The translations under genes and the position numbers were made by a program. Positions 1 to 11,491 of a stretch of DNA of 64,000 bases are shown piece by piece; the stretch's first letter is position 1, and every line of letters starts with the position of its first letter. This DNA is from Arthonia radiata (lineage: Eukaryota; Ascomycota; Arthoniomycetes; Arthoniales; Arthoniaceae): the NCBI GenBank assembly GCA_002989075.1, contig PSQN01000003.1:2748938-2812937 (forward strand). Reading direction: 5' to 3'. The notes below the pieces were generated by a model that had not been told where the DNA came from, did not search any database, and saw only the letters and a list, made by a program, of their open reading frames with translations.

Positions 1-2723
1 AGCGAGTAGAATTGCGTCGGACAACGGGCCAAGACAGCTCGGGTTGGGCACAGCTTCGTGAGCGCTGTCCGCCGTGCGCGTCTTCTTGAGCGGCGGAATG
101 TCATGCTGAGCGTCAGTGGTGTGAGCGCGTTTAAGGACCGGCCGAGCATTGTAAACGTTGCGACCGACAACCAGTAAGCTGTTCGGCCTCTGCGCATCCT
201 CAACAATTGCTTGCGAAGCTACCTCGACTGCGGCAGTTAAAGACGAACTTGATGCAGCGGCAATGATCTCGACGCGTTGGGCAGTCTCTGTTGGTAAGCA
301 GGCCTTCATGGCGCTGAGGTAGCGCAGGCGTTCTTCCGATGACGAGGGACCCGGCCAACTAACTTCCTCCCGTGACTGCTTTTCGTCGCCATTAGTAGGA
401 CGAGAAATAGGCTCCGTGGCCGAGCGCTCACTTCTAAGATGATCGGCGCTATGTATCTTCACGGTCGCATGGCAATTGGTTGCTAGTTGCAGAGCGAAGC
501 GGAGCGCAACTCTGTCGTCTGATGTGCCCAGGAAGGGAACAACAATCGTAGTTTGCCATCCAAACTCGCGTGTGGACGAGGTGCTGCCAGTGCCATTGCT
601 GATCATGACACCTACGTGGCAAACTTCACCGGCCGTTTCAAAGGCTTCTTGTATGAAGTGGCTGAACGGTGAGCTTGCAAGTTTCGATCTTGACTCCGTT
701 GTTGATACCACCGCGGCTTCCGACATGCTCCCGGACTCGGTCCAAGGAAGCAAGAGGAAATCTGCTAACGCCTCGATCGCCTTATTAGATAGTGCTTGTG
801 CGAACGAAGCTTCGGGAGCGATCCCAACTTCTCCGAACGTAGAGACACCATGTAGTGCGCCAAACGCCAGGAACGTGTTCACCACGGGATCGTGAGCTGT
901 GTATTCAGCGACCTCAGAGACCTTCATGACGGAGGAGTCCCGCTCGGTCAATGGCAGTAGTCGTAGTCCATGAGCCGCAACATTGTCAAGTTGCGGCTTC
1001 GGAGTTATCTTCCCGTCATACTGCTCACCCTCCCCAGATATCGCAAATACCCTGTCTCGGCCCAGACTTGACACGATGGCCAGAGTTGTTGGCAAGCTGT
1101 CCAGGCGCAAGTATATCAAGACTTTGCGGATCGGCGCGGCGCCCAGCTTCTCGATGGTGACGGTGTCTTGACTGTCGTCATCAAAAGTGTCCTTCCTTCT
1201 GCCTGTATCCCAGTCGATCTCACCTCGCTTCCAAGCCTCAAGCTTTTGCTGATACCAAGGTGGGTAAAGGTAGCTTGTCAGCGGCGTGGTCGCAAATGTT
1301 GTGACGAGTGCCATCACCACGAAGATGGTGAAGGTCCTTGGGCTCAAGATCTTAGCCTGCAGTCCAATGTTCAGCACGATGAGCTCCACCAGCCCCTTGC
1401 AACTCATGAGTGACCCGATGGTAAAGCACTCGCGCCAAACCATGCCGTTCAGGCGCGCGGCGCCAGATCCACCTATCATCTTACCCAAGAACGCCACCGA
1501 GATGACACCAACGACATATCCCCACGTCTTCCCTGTATTCAAGAGACCCAGGTTGGTGCTGAGCCCTGACAACGCGAAATAAAGTGGAAGTAGCAGTGCG
1601 CTCACTAAGTCTTCAACCTTTTCTGTGACCTTGATCGCGAAGCCTCCGTCATGCGGGCAGATGAGCCCTGCAAGGAAGGCACCGAAGATCGGATGGACGC
1701 CGATGATGCCTGTGAAGAAGGCAGAAGCCAAGGCGATCAGAAGTGTTAGCGCGACTATGGACTGGCTAGGACCATCTTCAATACTCCTAGTCTTTCTCAG
1801 GATCTTCATAAACACAGGCCGAACTGCGAAAGTAAGAAATAGAATGAAGCCAACGCAAGTAAGCAACACCCAGAGAGCAGTGATTCCGCTCCCTGCATTC
1901 ACCAGAGCAACGCACAGAGCAAGCAATATCCATCCGACAACATCATTGCCCACGCCTGCAGCAAGCACAATGACGCCGACTGGCGTTGAGAGAAGCTTCA
2001 GTTCCGTCAGAATGCGGCAGAGCACTGGGAAAGCCTGCGAGAGTCAGCTTATCGTAGATAGAGCAGTAAAGGCGAACTGACCGTGATGGCCATGGCGACT
2101 CCAATGAATAGCATGTACACAGGGAAGTCGATCGGGACAGTGCCCGGTTCATGCCGGAATGATTCATAAAGTCCCCAAGCGATGGCACATCCAAGCCCGA
2201 AAGGAAGCGCCATTCCTGCACATCCAACTGAAACAGCAACACGCCAATGCTTGATCAAATAGCGAAGGTCGACTTCCAAGCCCACAAGGAACAGAAAGAG
2301 CACAAGCCCAAGATTAGCGACAAGGGTGAGGGCGGGCATTGACGCTGCAGGGAAGATGGTCTCAGTGAAGTGCGGGATGCGACCCATTACACTCGGACCC
2401 AGAAGAACGCCGCCGATGACCTCCGCTATGACCTTCGGTTGGTGGATTTTGGACAATGGCCAGTGGAGCAGTCTGCAAAATATTATGATTATACCAGCCT
2501 ACATTAATCGCCTCAGCAAGATTTCGAAGGGGTGATGCCTAGGGCATCGTCGTACCTGGATAATGAAAACAGTGATGGGATCTTTGGGATTATAGACGGT
2601 GGGATCAGATCCCTCCAAGATCCCGGCCTGTGAAGCTACTCGCTGTGTACCGGAAGGCGACGACGATGAAAGCGTCCCCGTCGCCGTCGTAGTCAAGACA
2701 TCTGTGATTGTTGCTGTAGCCAT
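1..2723 (-). CDS. KHA1: K+/H+ antiporter, KHA1-type (CPA2), 3' end cut by window edge
   Basis: Monovalent cation/proton antiporter of the CPA2 family, expected in an internal membrane such as the Golgi, where it handles K+ and pH. Three exons on the minus strand: 2556-2723, 2082-2498 and 1-2034, with introns of 57 bp (2499-2555) and 47 bp (2035-2081), all joining in frame. The start at 2723 gives a short Ser/Thr-rich tail, then about a dozen hydrophobic segments. Exon 2 holds the conserved HWPLSKIHQPKVIAEVIGG and LLGPSVMGRIPHF stretches. Exon 3 begins AFPVLCRIL and contains GNDVVGW, the Asn-Asp pair of this subfamily, then GVHPIFGAFLAG. The cytosolic tail, from about codon 430, has universal-stress-like character. 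The reading frame is open to base 1, where LGPLSDAILLA suggests the C-terminus lies not far beyond. No damage seen. Family assignment is firm; the exact transport role is inferred from the family. Confidence 0.95.
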
Positions 2724-4210
2724 AATTAGAATATAAGATTCGAGGCTCGGGCTATGGCAAGGCGTCCAAAAGATACGCAGATACGTGACCGGCAGACAGC
2801 GATTAGAGTGGCAAACAACGCGACATCAATGTCAAGGACTACAGTAACACGCTCAGCTCATCTTGTACCATGTAGAGTGTCCTCATGAGAGTATGCAAGC
2901 TTCGCTGAGATACGATGCGGCGCCGTCACAGGACGGCGAAGTCCCAAGAGACGCCCAGTCTGCGGTCAGACACAATCGGTTCTAGACCCACTTCGGGCTG
3001 AATGCGGCGTCTTAGCGCACGCAGGTGACCGACATCTTGATCCGGTTTTGTAAGGTCGTTGACCGGACCATCTGGGCAGTATGTTCGTGCTGGATCTTGA
3101 GTGCATGTGGCTGGTTGTGCCATGGGTACTCATCAACGTGAGGTGTCACATTGCTGGACTTTGATGCGTAATTACCACGTGACATATGCTGCAAACCTTG
3201 ATGATGAACACCGCTAATCTGGTCTGGGGCTAGCTCATCATTGTGCGGGTTGACATCAAACCTCCTTCTCCCCCTTCATCGTGTCGCTCTCCTTGAGTAG
3301 ATCATGTGGACCTGTATTTACGTGCCTATGACTGCTTAAGCCCAGAGACCTTGATTACAAAAGTAGACGCATCGCACGTCAGTGCTATCAGCCATAACAA
3401 GGCGCTCGTGACACACCATTCTCCTTCGCATAGCACTCAACGCTTGCCTCACCTTCGCGGTCATCCGAAGTGACTGCCCCGCGTCCAGGAATGGCAATCT
3501 ATGCAATGTGGTTCAGCCAGCAATAAATATCGTTGGAGGGGACACTCCTCAATTGGACTACGAGTCTTCGGAAGTATTACTTGATTTTTATTGTGCTCTA
3601 CGTCGCTTCAGCGTTTCAAGCATCTTACTTTCTCACTAGCGTTTGCAGACACAGCAGCGGTGTTTGTTCATGGAGGCGGTCTCGTAGACGTCTTTGCGGA
3701 GCAATGCGTTCGACATTCTCCCGTTTGTGCTTCTTGTTCTGCAGATTTCATGGCCGCATTTCATGGAGGCCACGGCCTTGCCACGTAGTTTGAAAACATC
3801 GGATCCCGCTATCCTCATGAGTATCATCATCGCCAATCCTTCTCTCTCTCTTGAACAGAATCGGTTCAATCGAAAATATTTTCGGCTTCTATCATAACAT
3901 TACAACTGCTCAACATCGTAACAGGGAAGCCTTCCTTCTCGGAATTTCACGATCTATAAATCTGCTGCATCTTTCCCTAATTTCGACCACAATCTGCGAT
4001 CTTATGTATCAACTCCGACGCTGTTCGGAAACAAGGAGGGGCTTATAGTCCTAAACTCGACTCTTAGCATGTGATCGTCATGCGTTGCTCACCAGAATCT
4101 AGGGATGCCCACGCACCCCATCCTGGAACTTTCGCCATGAAGGTGGTGACCGAACAGTGTCAACTTCCACATTCGACCTGTGCTTGTCGCCATTCGTTGC
4201 TTCGTAGAAG
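2724..4210. other. Intergenic region between divergent genes
   Basis: This is the shared upstream region of the antiporter (minus) and the 415-residue protein (plus). It holds only short unrelated frames in several phases, with no splice pattern that links them and no recognisable domain. The part around 3880-4060 is more AT-rich. I see no RNA gene here. Confidence 0.5.
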
Positions 4211-4352
4211 GTAAGAGCGCTACCTACACCTTGCCACACAGTGTTTGCTTTACCATCGTATATCACGACTTTCGCTCTTGGCCTCTTCCTCAAACTCCAG
4301 CTGATCAAACTTGTCCTGTCATTTTCCACAACTGTGTCAACAACGTTCTCAG
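4211..4352 (+). other. Candidate 5'UTR intron of the next gene
   Basis: A GTAAGA donor at 4211 pairs with a TTCTCAG acceptor at 4346-4352, one base before the chosen ATG at 4354. The reading frame happens to stay open through this stretch, so a longer N-terminus from 4180 is the alternative. The splice signals and the disordered-protein character after 4354 favour a 142-bp leader intron. This is inference. Confidence 0.45.
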
Positions 4353-4353
4353 C

Positions 4354-5601
4354 ATGTCTCTGTCTGGATCACAAGATGTTAACATGCAAGATGCGTACGA
4401 GACTGCAAGCTCGCACAGCTCGGACGACGAGTCTGGGCGCTCCGGGCGCATTATAGAACCAAGCACGCCAGTCAAGTCGGCGTCAGCAAAGCATGTCGCG
4501 CTGGACTCGGGCTATGTGTCTATGCTGGGTGCATCAAAAAAGCCCATCCGCTTCTCGGGGACTACCCATGTACCGCTGAGACAGCGTACGCCACCCTCCC
4601 CAACACCACTGCCGGATCGCAAGCGCCAGAGCGCTACTACTTCAAGCGAGTTCTCAGACTCAGGCATCGAACCCGCGGCGTCATTTGCCTCGCTGAAAGC
4701 TGCGCCGTACGTGAAGGCGGCATCAGGCCCACCTCTTGCAACGCTCCCGCCAAATCGTAATCAGGAAGCAACATCGGCGTGGGCGACCCCATCTCCTGAG
4801 AAGCTTTTCAGCGTCCCCATTGAAGCTCGGGCGCAATTTTTCGATCATTGGCTCCATATCAAGGGCCTACGCGGCTATCAAGCTATCTTCGAGCTTGGCA
4901 AGTCCGGCCGCGGCGGGATTCTTGACTTCACAGTCACTATGGCGCCGGTCTGGGACAAAACTCTTTCTCAATATGGCCTATACGAACTCCCTCGCTTGCA
5001 TGGGCAGATCGCCACCGAGATGCAGAATGTTCTCACCGATGCGACACGATGGGAATTTTGCTACTTTACCACAAGTACCGCTGACAGCGCAACTCTTGAA
5101 AAGCCCAGCAACGACGTACGTACCGCGAAGCTCAGTCGTGCCAAACTCGCGTGGGTGAAGTGGGCAATCGATCATCTGCATTGGTATGACATGCCATCTG
5201 ATCGCTTTGTGCCTTTCGGCGTGGGCTACACGGGCAAATTCCTCGAGCCGCTCGAGGGCGTGGCCAAGTACAACACCACGCAATCTGCAGCACAGGCACA
5301 GCATTGGCCATTTATTACGCGAGTGGGACAGCGTCGCGATGAGGGCGAGGAAGCCAGGGTGAGGGTGGCGGGGGAGAAAGGGACGGATATTGAGGGGACA
5401 ATTCGAAAAGAGGTGAATGGTGATATAGAGAACATGTTCGAGTGGTGTGTGAGATATTCGGTGAGCTTCAAGGAGCGGGCCAGGAAAAGTGTGGATTGGA
5501 GCGCTCAGAAGCAGGATCTGCGGTGGATTATCAATCTGGGGTACGGCGAAGCCTGGATGTGGGTGGATCCGGCGAAGGCAAAGAAAGGCAATGAGATGTG
5601 A
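4354..5601 (+). CDS. Unrecognised 415-residue protein with disordered N-terminus
   Basis: Single-exon frame of 415 codons. I chose ATG 4354 over the in-frame ATG at 4180 because it follows a good splice acceptor, has A at -3, and is where protein-like composition starts. Residues 1 to about 150 are rich in Ser, Pro, Asp and charged residues and look disordered. From about residue 155 (EKLFSVPIEARAQFFDHW) there is a compact, tryptophan-rich globular region to the C-terminus. I see no signal peptide or membrane segment. I do not recognise the family and assign no function. It is followed 310 bp later by the THO subunit gene on the same strand. Confidence 0.8.
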   Translation: MSLSGSQDVNMQDAYETASSHSSDDESGRSGRIIEPSTPVKSASAKHVALDSGYVSMLGASKKPIRFSGTTHVPLRQRTPPSPTPLPDRKRQSATTSSEFSDSGIEPAASFASLKAAPYVKAASGPPLATLPPNRNQEATSAWATPSPEKLFSVPIEARAQFFDHWLHIKGLRGYQAIFELGKSGRGGILDFTVTMAPVWDKTLSQYGLYELPRLHGQIATEMQNVLTDATRWEFCYFTTSTADSATLEKPSNDVRTAKLSRAKLAWVKWAIDHLHWYDMPSDRFVPFGVGYTGKFLEPLEGVAKYNTTQSAAQAQHWPFITRVGQRRDEGEEARVRVAGEKGTDIEGTIRKEVNGDIENMFEWCVRYSVSFKERARKSVDWSAQKQDLRWIINLGYGEAWMWVDPAKAKKGNEM

Positions 5602-5911
5602 ATCGTAATACTTCACAGACGCGGGCACGGGATTAGCTCGTGCAGATGAATAGACACCGTATTCCAGTCGGTACCATCCATGTATACCGTTGTAGACCCG
5701 TACAGCAATAGTGAGCAAGGTGGTGTTTACTTCATTCAAATCTAGCCAAGACCGAGAAGCCCTGCCGTAGACTGTAAGCACAAGCCTTTTTATAGCCCGA
5801 GCACTCGGCCGGTAAGGTTTGCGTCCGGAGCTATCTTCATCACGCTCCTAGCTCGAGCAGCGAAATCACAGCGACAAGCTTTCTTCATCCAGTCTCTGGG
5901 CAAGCTTCGAA
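5602..5911. other. Intergenic spacer
   Basis: A 310-bp spacer between two plus-strand genes. It must hold the terminator of the first and the promoter of the second; I see no distinct element. Confidence 0.4.
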
Positions 5912-7897
5912 ATGTCACGGGATTCTCTGCCCGACATCGTCACAATCATCACATCTCGCTTACGAGAGCTGCTCGCCAAAGCCAGGGTCCTTAAGCCTAC
6001 CACATCTATTGAACCCGCTCTCTCGACCTCTGACTTCGCTGCTGACGCGCGCAATCTTACAGCGTCACTGGGTCGAAAGTCGGTCACAGACGCGGACACT
6101 GAAGCTTTGTCAACTTTCAACCAGAATGCACTTGAGACTGCAGCGCGAGATATCCTTTATGAGAAGATTAGCGCCTACGCCGTAGATGACCCAGACTTTG
6201 TCGACGTTTGGAACCTCCTCGATGTATTGCAAATATGCGCAGATCAAGCGCGATGCGACGTTGGCCTGGTACTCTGGCTCGTGGAAGAAATGTTGGACAG
6301 CCAAACTATTGATGGCTGTCGCTACATCTTGGAGTACCTCAAATCACGACGAATGCAGCTAATTAGTAAAGAGTTGACGCGAAACAAGAGTAACGCAATT
6401 CTGAGGACGTGCAATGAGCTTCTGAGACGACTGTCTCGTGCGGAGGACGCAGTCTTCTGTGGCGATGTTTTCGTGTTCCTGTTCCAGGTGTTTCCATTGG
6501 GAGACAAGAGTTCGGTCAATCTGAGAGGCGAATTCCATGTCGAGAACACAACCACCTTCGACTCGCAGCCCGAAAATGAGCTTCACGGCCAAGATGGAAA
6601 AGAGCAAGAGACCTATGACGATGCTATGCAAGTTGATCAGACCCAGCCGCAAGACGAGCAAGCGAACGACTCAGGTTCGAAAGATCACAACGCGAGTAGG
6701 CCCAATGCGGCTGTTGATGCATCAGGCAGCGGTGCCAGTGCTCCGAGCATTACTGTCGACTTGCCGTCGACTGACTCAAAGGAAGACGAGAAGCCCGAAA
6801 AAAGCGGTCCAGACTCGCGCACTCTATACCCTACCTTCTGGACCCTCCAACACATTTTCTCAAACCCCACAAAGTCATTCGACACAGATGCCCTGGCCGG
6901 GTTCAAGAAGGGTCTGGAGATGACGTTCGCCAAGTTCAAAGCTACCCCGAAGATCCCACGTGTCGCAGAGCAATCCAGAAAGCGTAAGCGCGATGGCAAC
7001 CACAGTGATTTCGCCAGCACATTCAATCCTAAATACCTCACAAGTCGCGATCTATTCGATCTTGAGCTGAGCGACTCGACTTTCCAACGGCACATTCTCG
7101 TACAGGCGCTCATCCTGCTGGACTTCCTGCTCTCCCTCACACCCGATGCAAAGAAAAGAACAGAGGCACTGAAGGCGCAAAAGTCGATGCTCTACAGTTA
7201 TACCCTTAGCGAAGACGATACGAGATGGTGTCGCGACATGAGGAGGACGTTAGGACAATATCTCCAGGACTGCCCAGATGGAAAACTCTACTACAGGATG
7301 GTGGACAATGTCCTCTCACGAGATAAGAACTGGGTGGCATGGAAAGTGGAACAATGTCAAGACATCTCGAGATCACCAGTATCTTTTAGCGACTACCAAA
7401 AGGCGGAAGAGAGCATCAAGCGCTTGTGCACCAGCCGGCGGGTCAAAGCGTCAACGATGGGTGCGCTGAATCTTGACTTCTTGAACGAAGACTTGAGCCT
7501 CAGCAGACTCCGTGAGCCCGAACGGCTCAAACGGCCAAATACCGAGGATCTTGTCAGAGAAGTGCAAGATATCGATCTTGACCTCGAGATGGTGGACAAA
7601 GAGAAGCAAGCTGAGGAATGGGCCCAGCTGGTGAGTCAGAGGGCGAGTAAGACCTGGCGGGCGCTGCGTCTGGAGCGATCCAAGCGGTTGGCGGTGTTCG
7701 CGAAGATCGACGAGACAAAGAATTTCGAGAAGCTGCTCGAGCCCGACGACCCACCGGTTTTACCGCCGCCGCAGCTGGAGACACAGGCGGGTCCGCATGG
7801 ACAGCCGGAGCAGGAAGTCGATAGGATTTCTCAAGGCGAGGTGCATACGGGCATACTTGATGTAGCACAAGACGATCAGGTACGTACTGACCGCTGA
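5912..7897 (+). CDS. HPR1: THO complex subunit 1 (Hpr1/THOC1)
   Basis: Nuclear subunit of the THO/TREX complex, which couples transcription elongation to mRNP packaging and export. One open frame of 661 codons. The family core is clear: NAILRTCNELLRRLSRAEDA followed by FCGDVFVFLFQVFPLGDKS and NLRGEFHVEN (about residues 165-215), then a low-complexity Gln/Asp/Ser linker, then LYPTFWTLQHIFSNP (about 305-320), and a basic RKRKRD patch before FNPKYLTSRDLFDLELSD. Length is normal for a fungal member. A GTACGT donor at 7880 followed by an AG at 7916 may mark a tiny last intron; either way only the last few residues change. It lies in tandem with the preceding gene. Confidence 0.93.
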   Translation: MSRDSLPDIVTIITSRLRELLAKARVLKPTTSIEPALSTSDFAADARNLTASLGRKSVTDADTEALSTFNQNALETAARDILYEKISAYAVDDPDFVDVWNLLDVLQICADQARCDVGLVLWLVEEMLDSQTIDGCRYILEYLKSRRMQLISKELTRNKSNAILRTCNELLRRLSRAEDAVFCGDVFVFLFQVFPLGDKSSVNLRGEFHVENTTTFDSQPENELHGQDGKEQETYDDAMQVDQTQPQDEQANDSGSKDHNASRPNAAVDASGSGASAPSITVDLPSTDSKEDEKPEKSGPDSRTLYPTFWTLQHIFSNPTKSFDTDALAGFKKGLEMTFAKFKATPKIPRVAEQSRKRKRDGNHSDFASTFNPKYLTSRDLFDLELSDSTFQRHILVQALILLDFLLSLTPDAKKRTEALKAQKSMLYSYTLSEDDTRWCRDMRRTLGQYLQDCPDGKLYYRMVDNVLSRDKNWVAWKVEQCQDISRSPVSFSDYQKAEESIKRLCTSRRVKASTMGALNLDFLNEDLSLSRLREPERLKRPNTEDLVREVQDIDLDLEMVDKEKQAEEWAQLVSQRASKTWRALRLERSKRLAVFAKIDETKNFEKLLEPDDPPVLPPPQLETQAGPHGQPEQEVDRISQGEVHTGILDVAQDDQVRTDR

Positions 7898-8231
7898 AGT
7901 GATTGTGCCAAGGCAGGGCTAGCTGGATTTTGGAAAGCTATGCCCAGTGGACAAGCCAGCAGACTTGAGATAAGCCCTTCGACATCATACATGCCTCGCT
8001 CGACTGATGTCTCACAATAATCCAAGTTTGTTCGAACCGCAATGGTATGGTGTAGGCACCCAGCTGTTAGCTGGAAAAGACGCTTGCTGATCGATTCGCT
8101 CTACACTGCCATCTCTCACAAACAATAGCAGTGACGTTTGTTCTGTTGCACAGAATTCCAGGTGAGGAAACTTGATGCTACATTTGTAATGACAGAGTAC
8201 CTGGCCCAAACCATCAGGCTCGTGAATACCT
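7898..8231. other. Intergenic region between convergent genes
   Basis: This holds the 3' flanks of the THO subunit gene (plus) and the amidoligase-like gene (minus). Nothing else is recognisable. Confidence 0.4.
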
Positions 8232-10159
8232 TCAAATCACCCTCTCATGGTGCTTGAATTTAGCGTTGATTATCTTCGCTTTCTTATCTTCCTTTTTGTT
8301 CATCTGCTCTTGTACATCAGCGGGCAGTTTACTGGAGCTGCTGCTCTTCGGATCTTCTGCCGCCTTTTGCAGCTTGTCGACGAATATACGCCGCCTGGTG
8401 CATTAAGTTAGCCTTGCAGTGAACAGTTTGATCGCTATCGCCCACTGCGTAGAATATTTGAATTTTGCACGTACCATTGCTGGTGTTCTCCAAAACCTGG
8501 ATCTCCAGACTCAAGGAATTCGTACAGGTCTTTGGGCGTGCATTTTTGCGACTTAGTCTCGAAATCTTTCTTGTGCTTCTTGAGCGCCGCTCGGAGAAAG
8601 CAGGCAAAAAGTTGGGTCCACATGCGGAAATCGTCGTAGTTCTGACTCGGTGCCTGTCGGTTCGTCGTCAGCATGTGTTGCTAAGTAAAGAAGAGCGGAT
8701 TCGCGCTCGCACGGCAACTCACTCCGCGCCGGAACTCGATCGTTTTGCAATCCTCCTCTATGTTCTGAAAGTTGAAGCCGAAGTACCTATCATGTTGAGG
8801 GTTCATCAACATGGTGAGATTGTCGACTTCTCCTTGCTTTTCTATCTCATCGAGCGCAGGGTCGCGGCCGATGAGGTGCCTTTGATCGTTCAAAAAGTTC
8901 TCGTTCTCGGCATAGTTACTCTTGGCCCATACGCTCCCGCGGCGCGTATCTGGTAGGATTGCCTCCCAGCCCGTCTCGGACCAGATAATGGCATAACAAA
9001 TGAGTTTTAGATCGGGCAACTGCCAGCCGTGCTGGTGTGGAAGCAGGTCCTTGACATGACTGGTATGCTTCGAAATGTGAATGTGCGTGCCTGAAAGTTA
9101 TCAGTATAGTGCATGCTTGATAGCAGACGTGCAGGGTCTAGACGTCTGTTCAGGGATCTAGTTTTGACCATGCAAGCGACTCGCTCGGTGAGATGCGAAG
9201 AACGAAACATGCTAAAAGCCCTGACTTACTGCACTTGTGGACCTCGTGGTGGTTTTTGACAATAACATAATCCCGTTCAAGAAACTCGAAGAATACTGCG
9301 CCCTGTGGATCCCACGTGTCGTCGTCACCAACAGGAGCAATGAACTCTAACCCCCATGGTGATTGTTTCTGACGGATGGTCTCGTCGGGGTCTACAGACC
9401 AGGAGCTAAGCATCTCACCCGTCATATCGTCGACTTTTTCTATGAAGTCAAGGAAGTCAGTATCAGTAACAGCAAGCGCGTAGGCGACCTCGTAGAGGAC
9501 TAGAGATCTCTTTGTATGAGCGCTAGCGAGTCGGCCCTTGCTAGGGCAGTTTTCAGAATGAACAGATGCTGGGCTGAGGCTCTAGACTTACTGTCGATAA
9601 GGCTGACCATCTTGCAGCGGTGGGGACGGTGTTTGAGATCTTCGTCTTCATTGTAGTTCTTGCACATGTGGTCAACGAATTGCCTACAAGCAAGATGTCA
9701 GCATCAAGATTCCTGGACAGCAGTCACCACAGCACCAAGCGCTCCAGAAAACGCAGTCTGGGGCAGAGCGCCGGCGAAAGGGCCTTTGACAAAACCTAAA
9801 AAAGGGTATACAATGACAAGTGCGGAGGCTCTGAGACTTACCTAGAACCAAAATGTCAGCACAGCGCTTTCTGAAGCCTTTTCCAGTTTCAAACAAAGCA
9901 TTCAGAGACCACGCCAGCGCGCTAGCTTCCTGGCGGTCTTGAGGTAACAGGATGGAATTTACGGATGCTGTACAACTCACTTCTCCGATTCTCCGTTGCT
10001 GTGGCCTTCCACCCCTTCTCTAAAGGAGACGAGCACCTCAGCCTCTCCGCCATATCGAAAGTGGACAGTATGGACGCTGGGGACGACAGCCTTCATTTTC
10101 CCTTCCAACTTCTTTGACTGTCGCCCTCCGCGGCGGCTAAGTGGATTACTAACACTCAT
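8232..10159 (-). CDS. Amidoligase-domain protein, six exons, 416 aa
   Basis: Putative amidoligase of the ATP-grasp-like/glutamine-synthetase-fold class (Pfam Amidoligase_2 type), expected to join a carboxylate to an amine with ATP. Substrate unknown. Exons on the minus strand: 9981-10159, 9592-9683, 9230-9499, 8723-9090, 8475-8653, 8232-8394; all five introns have GT/AG ends and the frame closes at 416 codons plus TGA. Family features in order: RYGGEAEVLV near residue 40 (the ExE strand), WSVDPDE then GLEFIAPVGD, CSTHIHISKHTS (HxH), SETGWEAILPDTRR, and FNFQNIEEDCKTIEFRRG ending at residue 303. The last about 45 residues are Lys-rich and probably disordered. No signal peptide. Intron 1 is long (297 bp) and could hide a micro-exon. 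Family moderately firm; splice borders inferred. Confidence 0.8.
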
Positions 10160-11491
10160 GGTCTCAATACTGGAGTGTTCGGCAAGGAGATACGGGAGGC
10201 TATCAGACTAGGAGGAGCACAGGAGAACAGAATACCTTGATGGAGGAGTGTATGAAATGGCATGGAGCCACAGGCGCTTCAGACTTGCAAAGGTGCTTTA
10301 TACACTCTCTTGCGCACCATATATTGGGTTATCCACGTATGCAATATTTAGTAAGCATATTACTGTAGAATCGTGGCTACACCCCTTTGCAACCGAATGG
10401 ACCGGGCGCCTGCCGAAGAGGTTATCGCTGACATCGTTAGCAGGATCATCCGATGATGCTGGGCTGACTTGGCTCTGAGGCATAATGGGGCTCTAAGGTA
10501 GGATATAGCTTTCCAAGGCAATCTAAGCGAGTGCTCTCGAGGTTTCAGACATGGCCAGCAGTACCCAGAAGCGGACGAGGTGGAAGAGTAAAATGTGCAC
10601 AGCTTGCAGCTTTGTGCTCGGGTATTAGGGAGTGCGTGAGCTGGCATTAGGCGAAGAGTGTAAATCTGGCAGCCAGCACGTATGATGGATATCGCGAGAT
10701 GAAACAGCGACGAGGCTTCCCGTGGAAGATGACAAGGAACTTGAAGTAACGGCTTTTGGAACAGACGTGTACCGAGAGGAGGTGGGAGGCCAAGTGCAAG
10801 AGGATGGCGTTCTCTTCCCTTCACAGGCAATAATGGTTGCTGAGTGTGGGCCACAACGCCCCCACGAGAGACGAACTCCACCCGCATACGGAGTAGGGGC
10901 GTTCACGAGCAGGCTAGATGGCCCTCGTCTGCCGCACGTGGGCCCGAGAGCGCTGAGAGCGGCGGCCAATCAAAACTTAAGATAGCGCCGTATAACAACC
11001 TTGGAAGCTGACTGTCAGCACCTGTGATGCTGCCTCGCGAAAGTACAGAGTAAGTGAATTACATCGACATCATCGTCGTGGACCAGAGCTACCTGCCTGC
11101 CGCTGCTGTGACATGTTCTTCTCTGACGCCTCGATGCATACGTGGAAGGCATCTACCCGACAAGGACGTTACTCTGTCCCTACGAAAAACGCCTCAAGCA
11201 GTTGCCTGCAGCCTGCTTGCAAGATAATCGCCGCATCGGCGCGTCCACTCAATGGGCACAACGTGTTATTATCAGTCGCATACTCCATGCATGCGCCGAG
11301 TCTTTGTCTTTAAATTGAGATCGTCGCCGCTTGCACCGGCGATGCTCTTCTCTTCGCGGTACAAGTCCCCTTTCTTGCCTGCTTCAATAGCCAACACAGC
11401 GGATCCCAGCCCACACGCCAAGTCATTCGTTGTATCAGCTATCATACGCCACCAACCACATTAATCTTGACCCCACCCCTTTGTCTTCATT
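10160..11491. other. Intergenic region, no supported gene
   Basis: About 1.3 kb upstream of both the amidoligase-like gene (minus) and the 149-residue protein (plus). Overlapping frames exist on both strands around 10360-10985, but they are arginine-, serine- and proline-rich, lack supporting splice signals and match no domain I know. I treat the region as a shared promoter. Confidence 0.4.

Noticed and set aside
2926-3897. Several 60-86 codon frames upstream of the antiporter
   Set aside because: Mutually overlapping, low-quality frames without domains; taken as intergenic.
10360-10985. Overlapping frames of 87-175 codons on both strands
   Set aside because: Composition is poor, frames overlap antisense to each other, there is no domain and no splice support; more likely promoter DNA.
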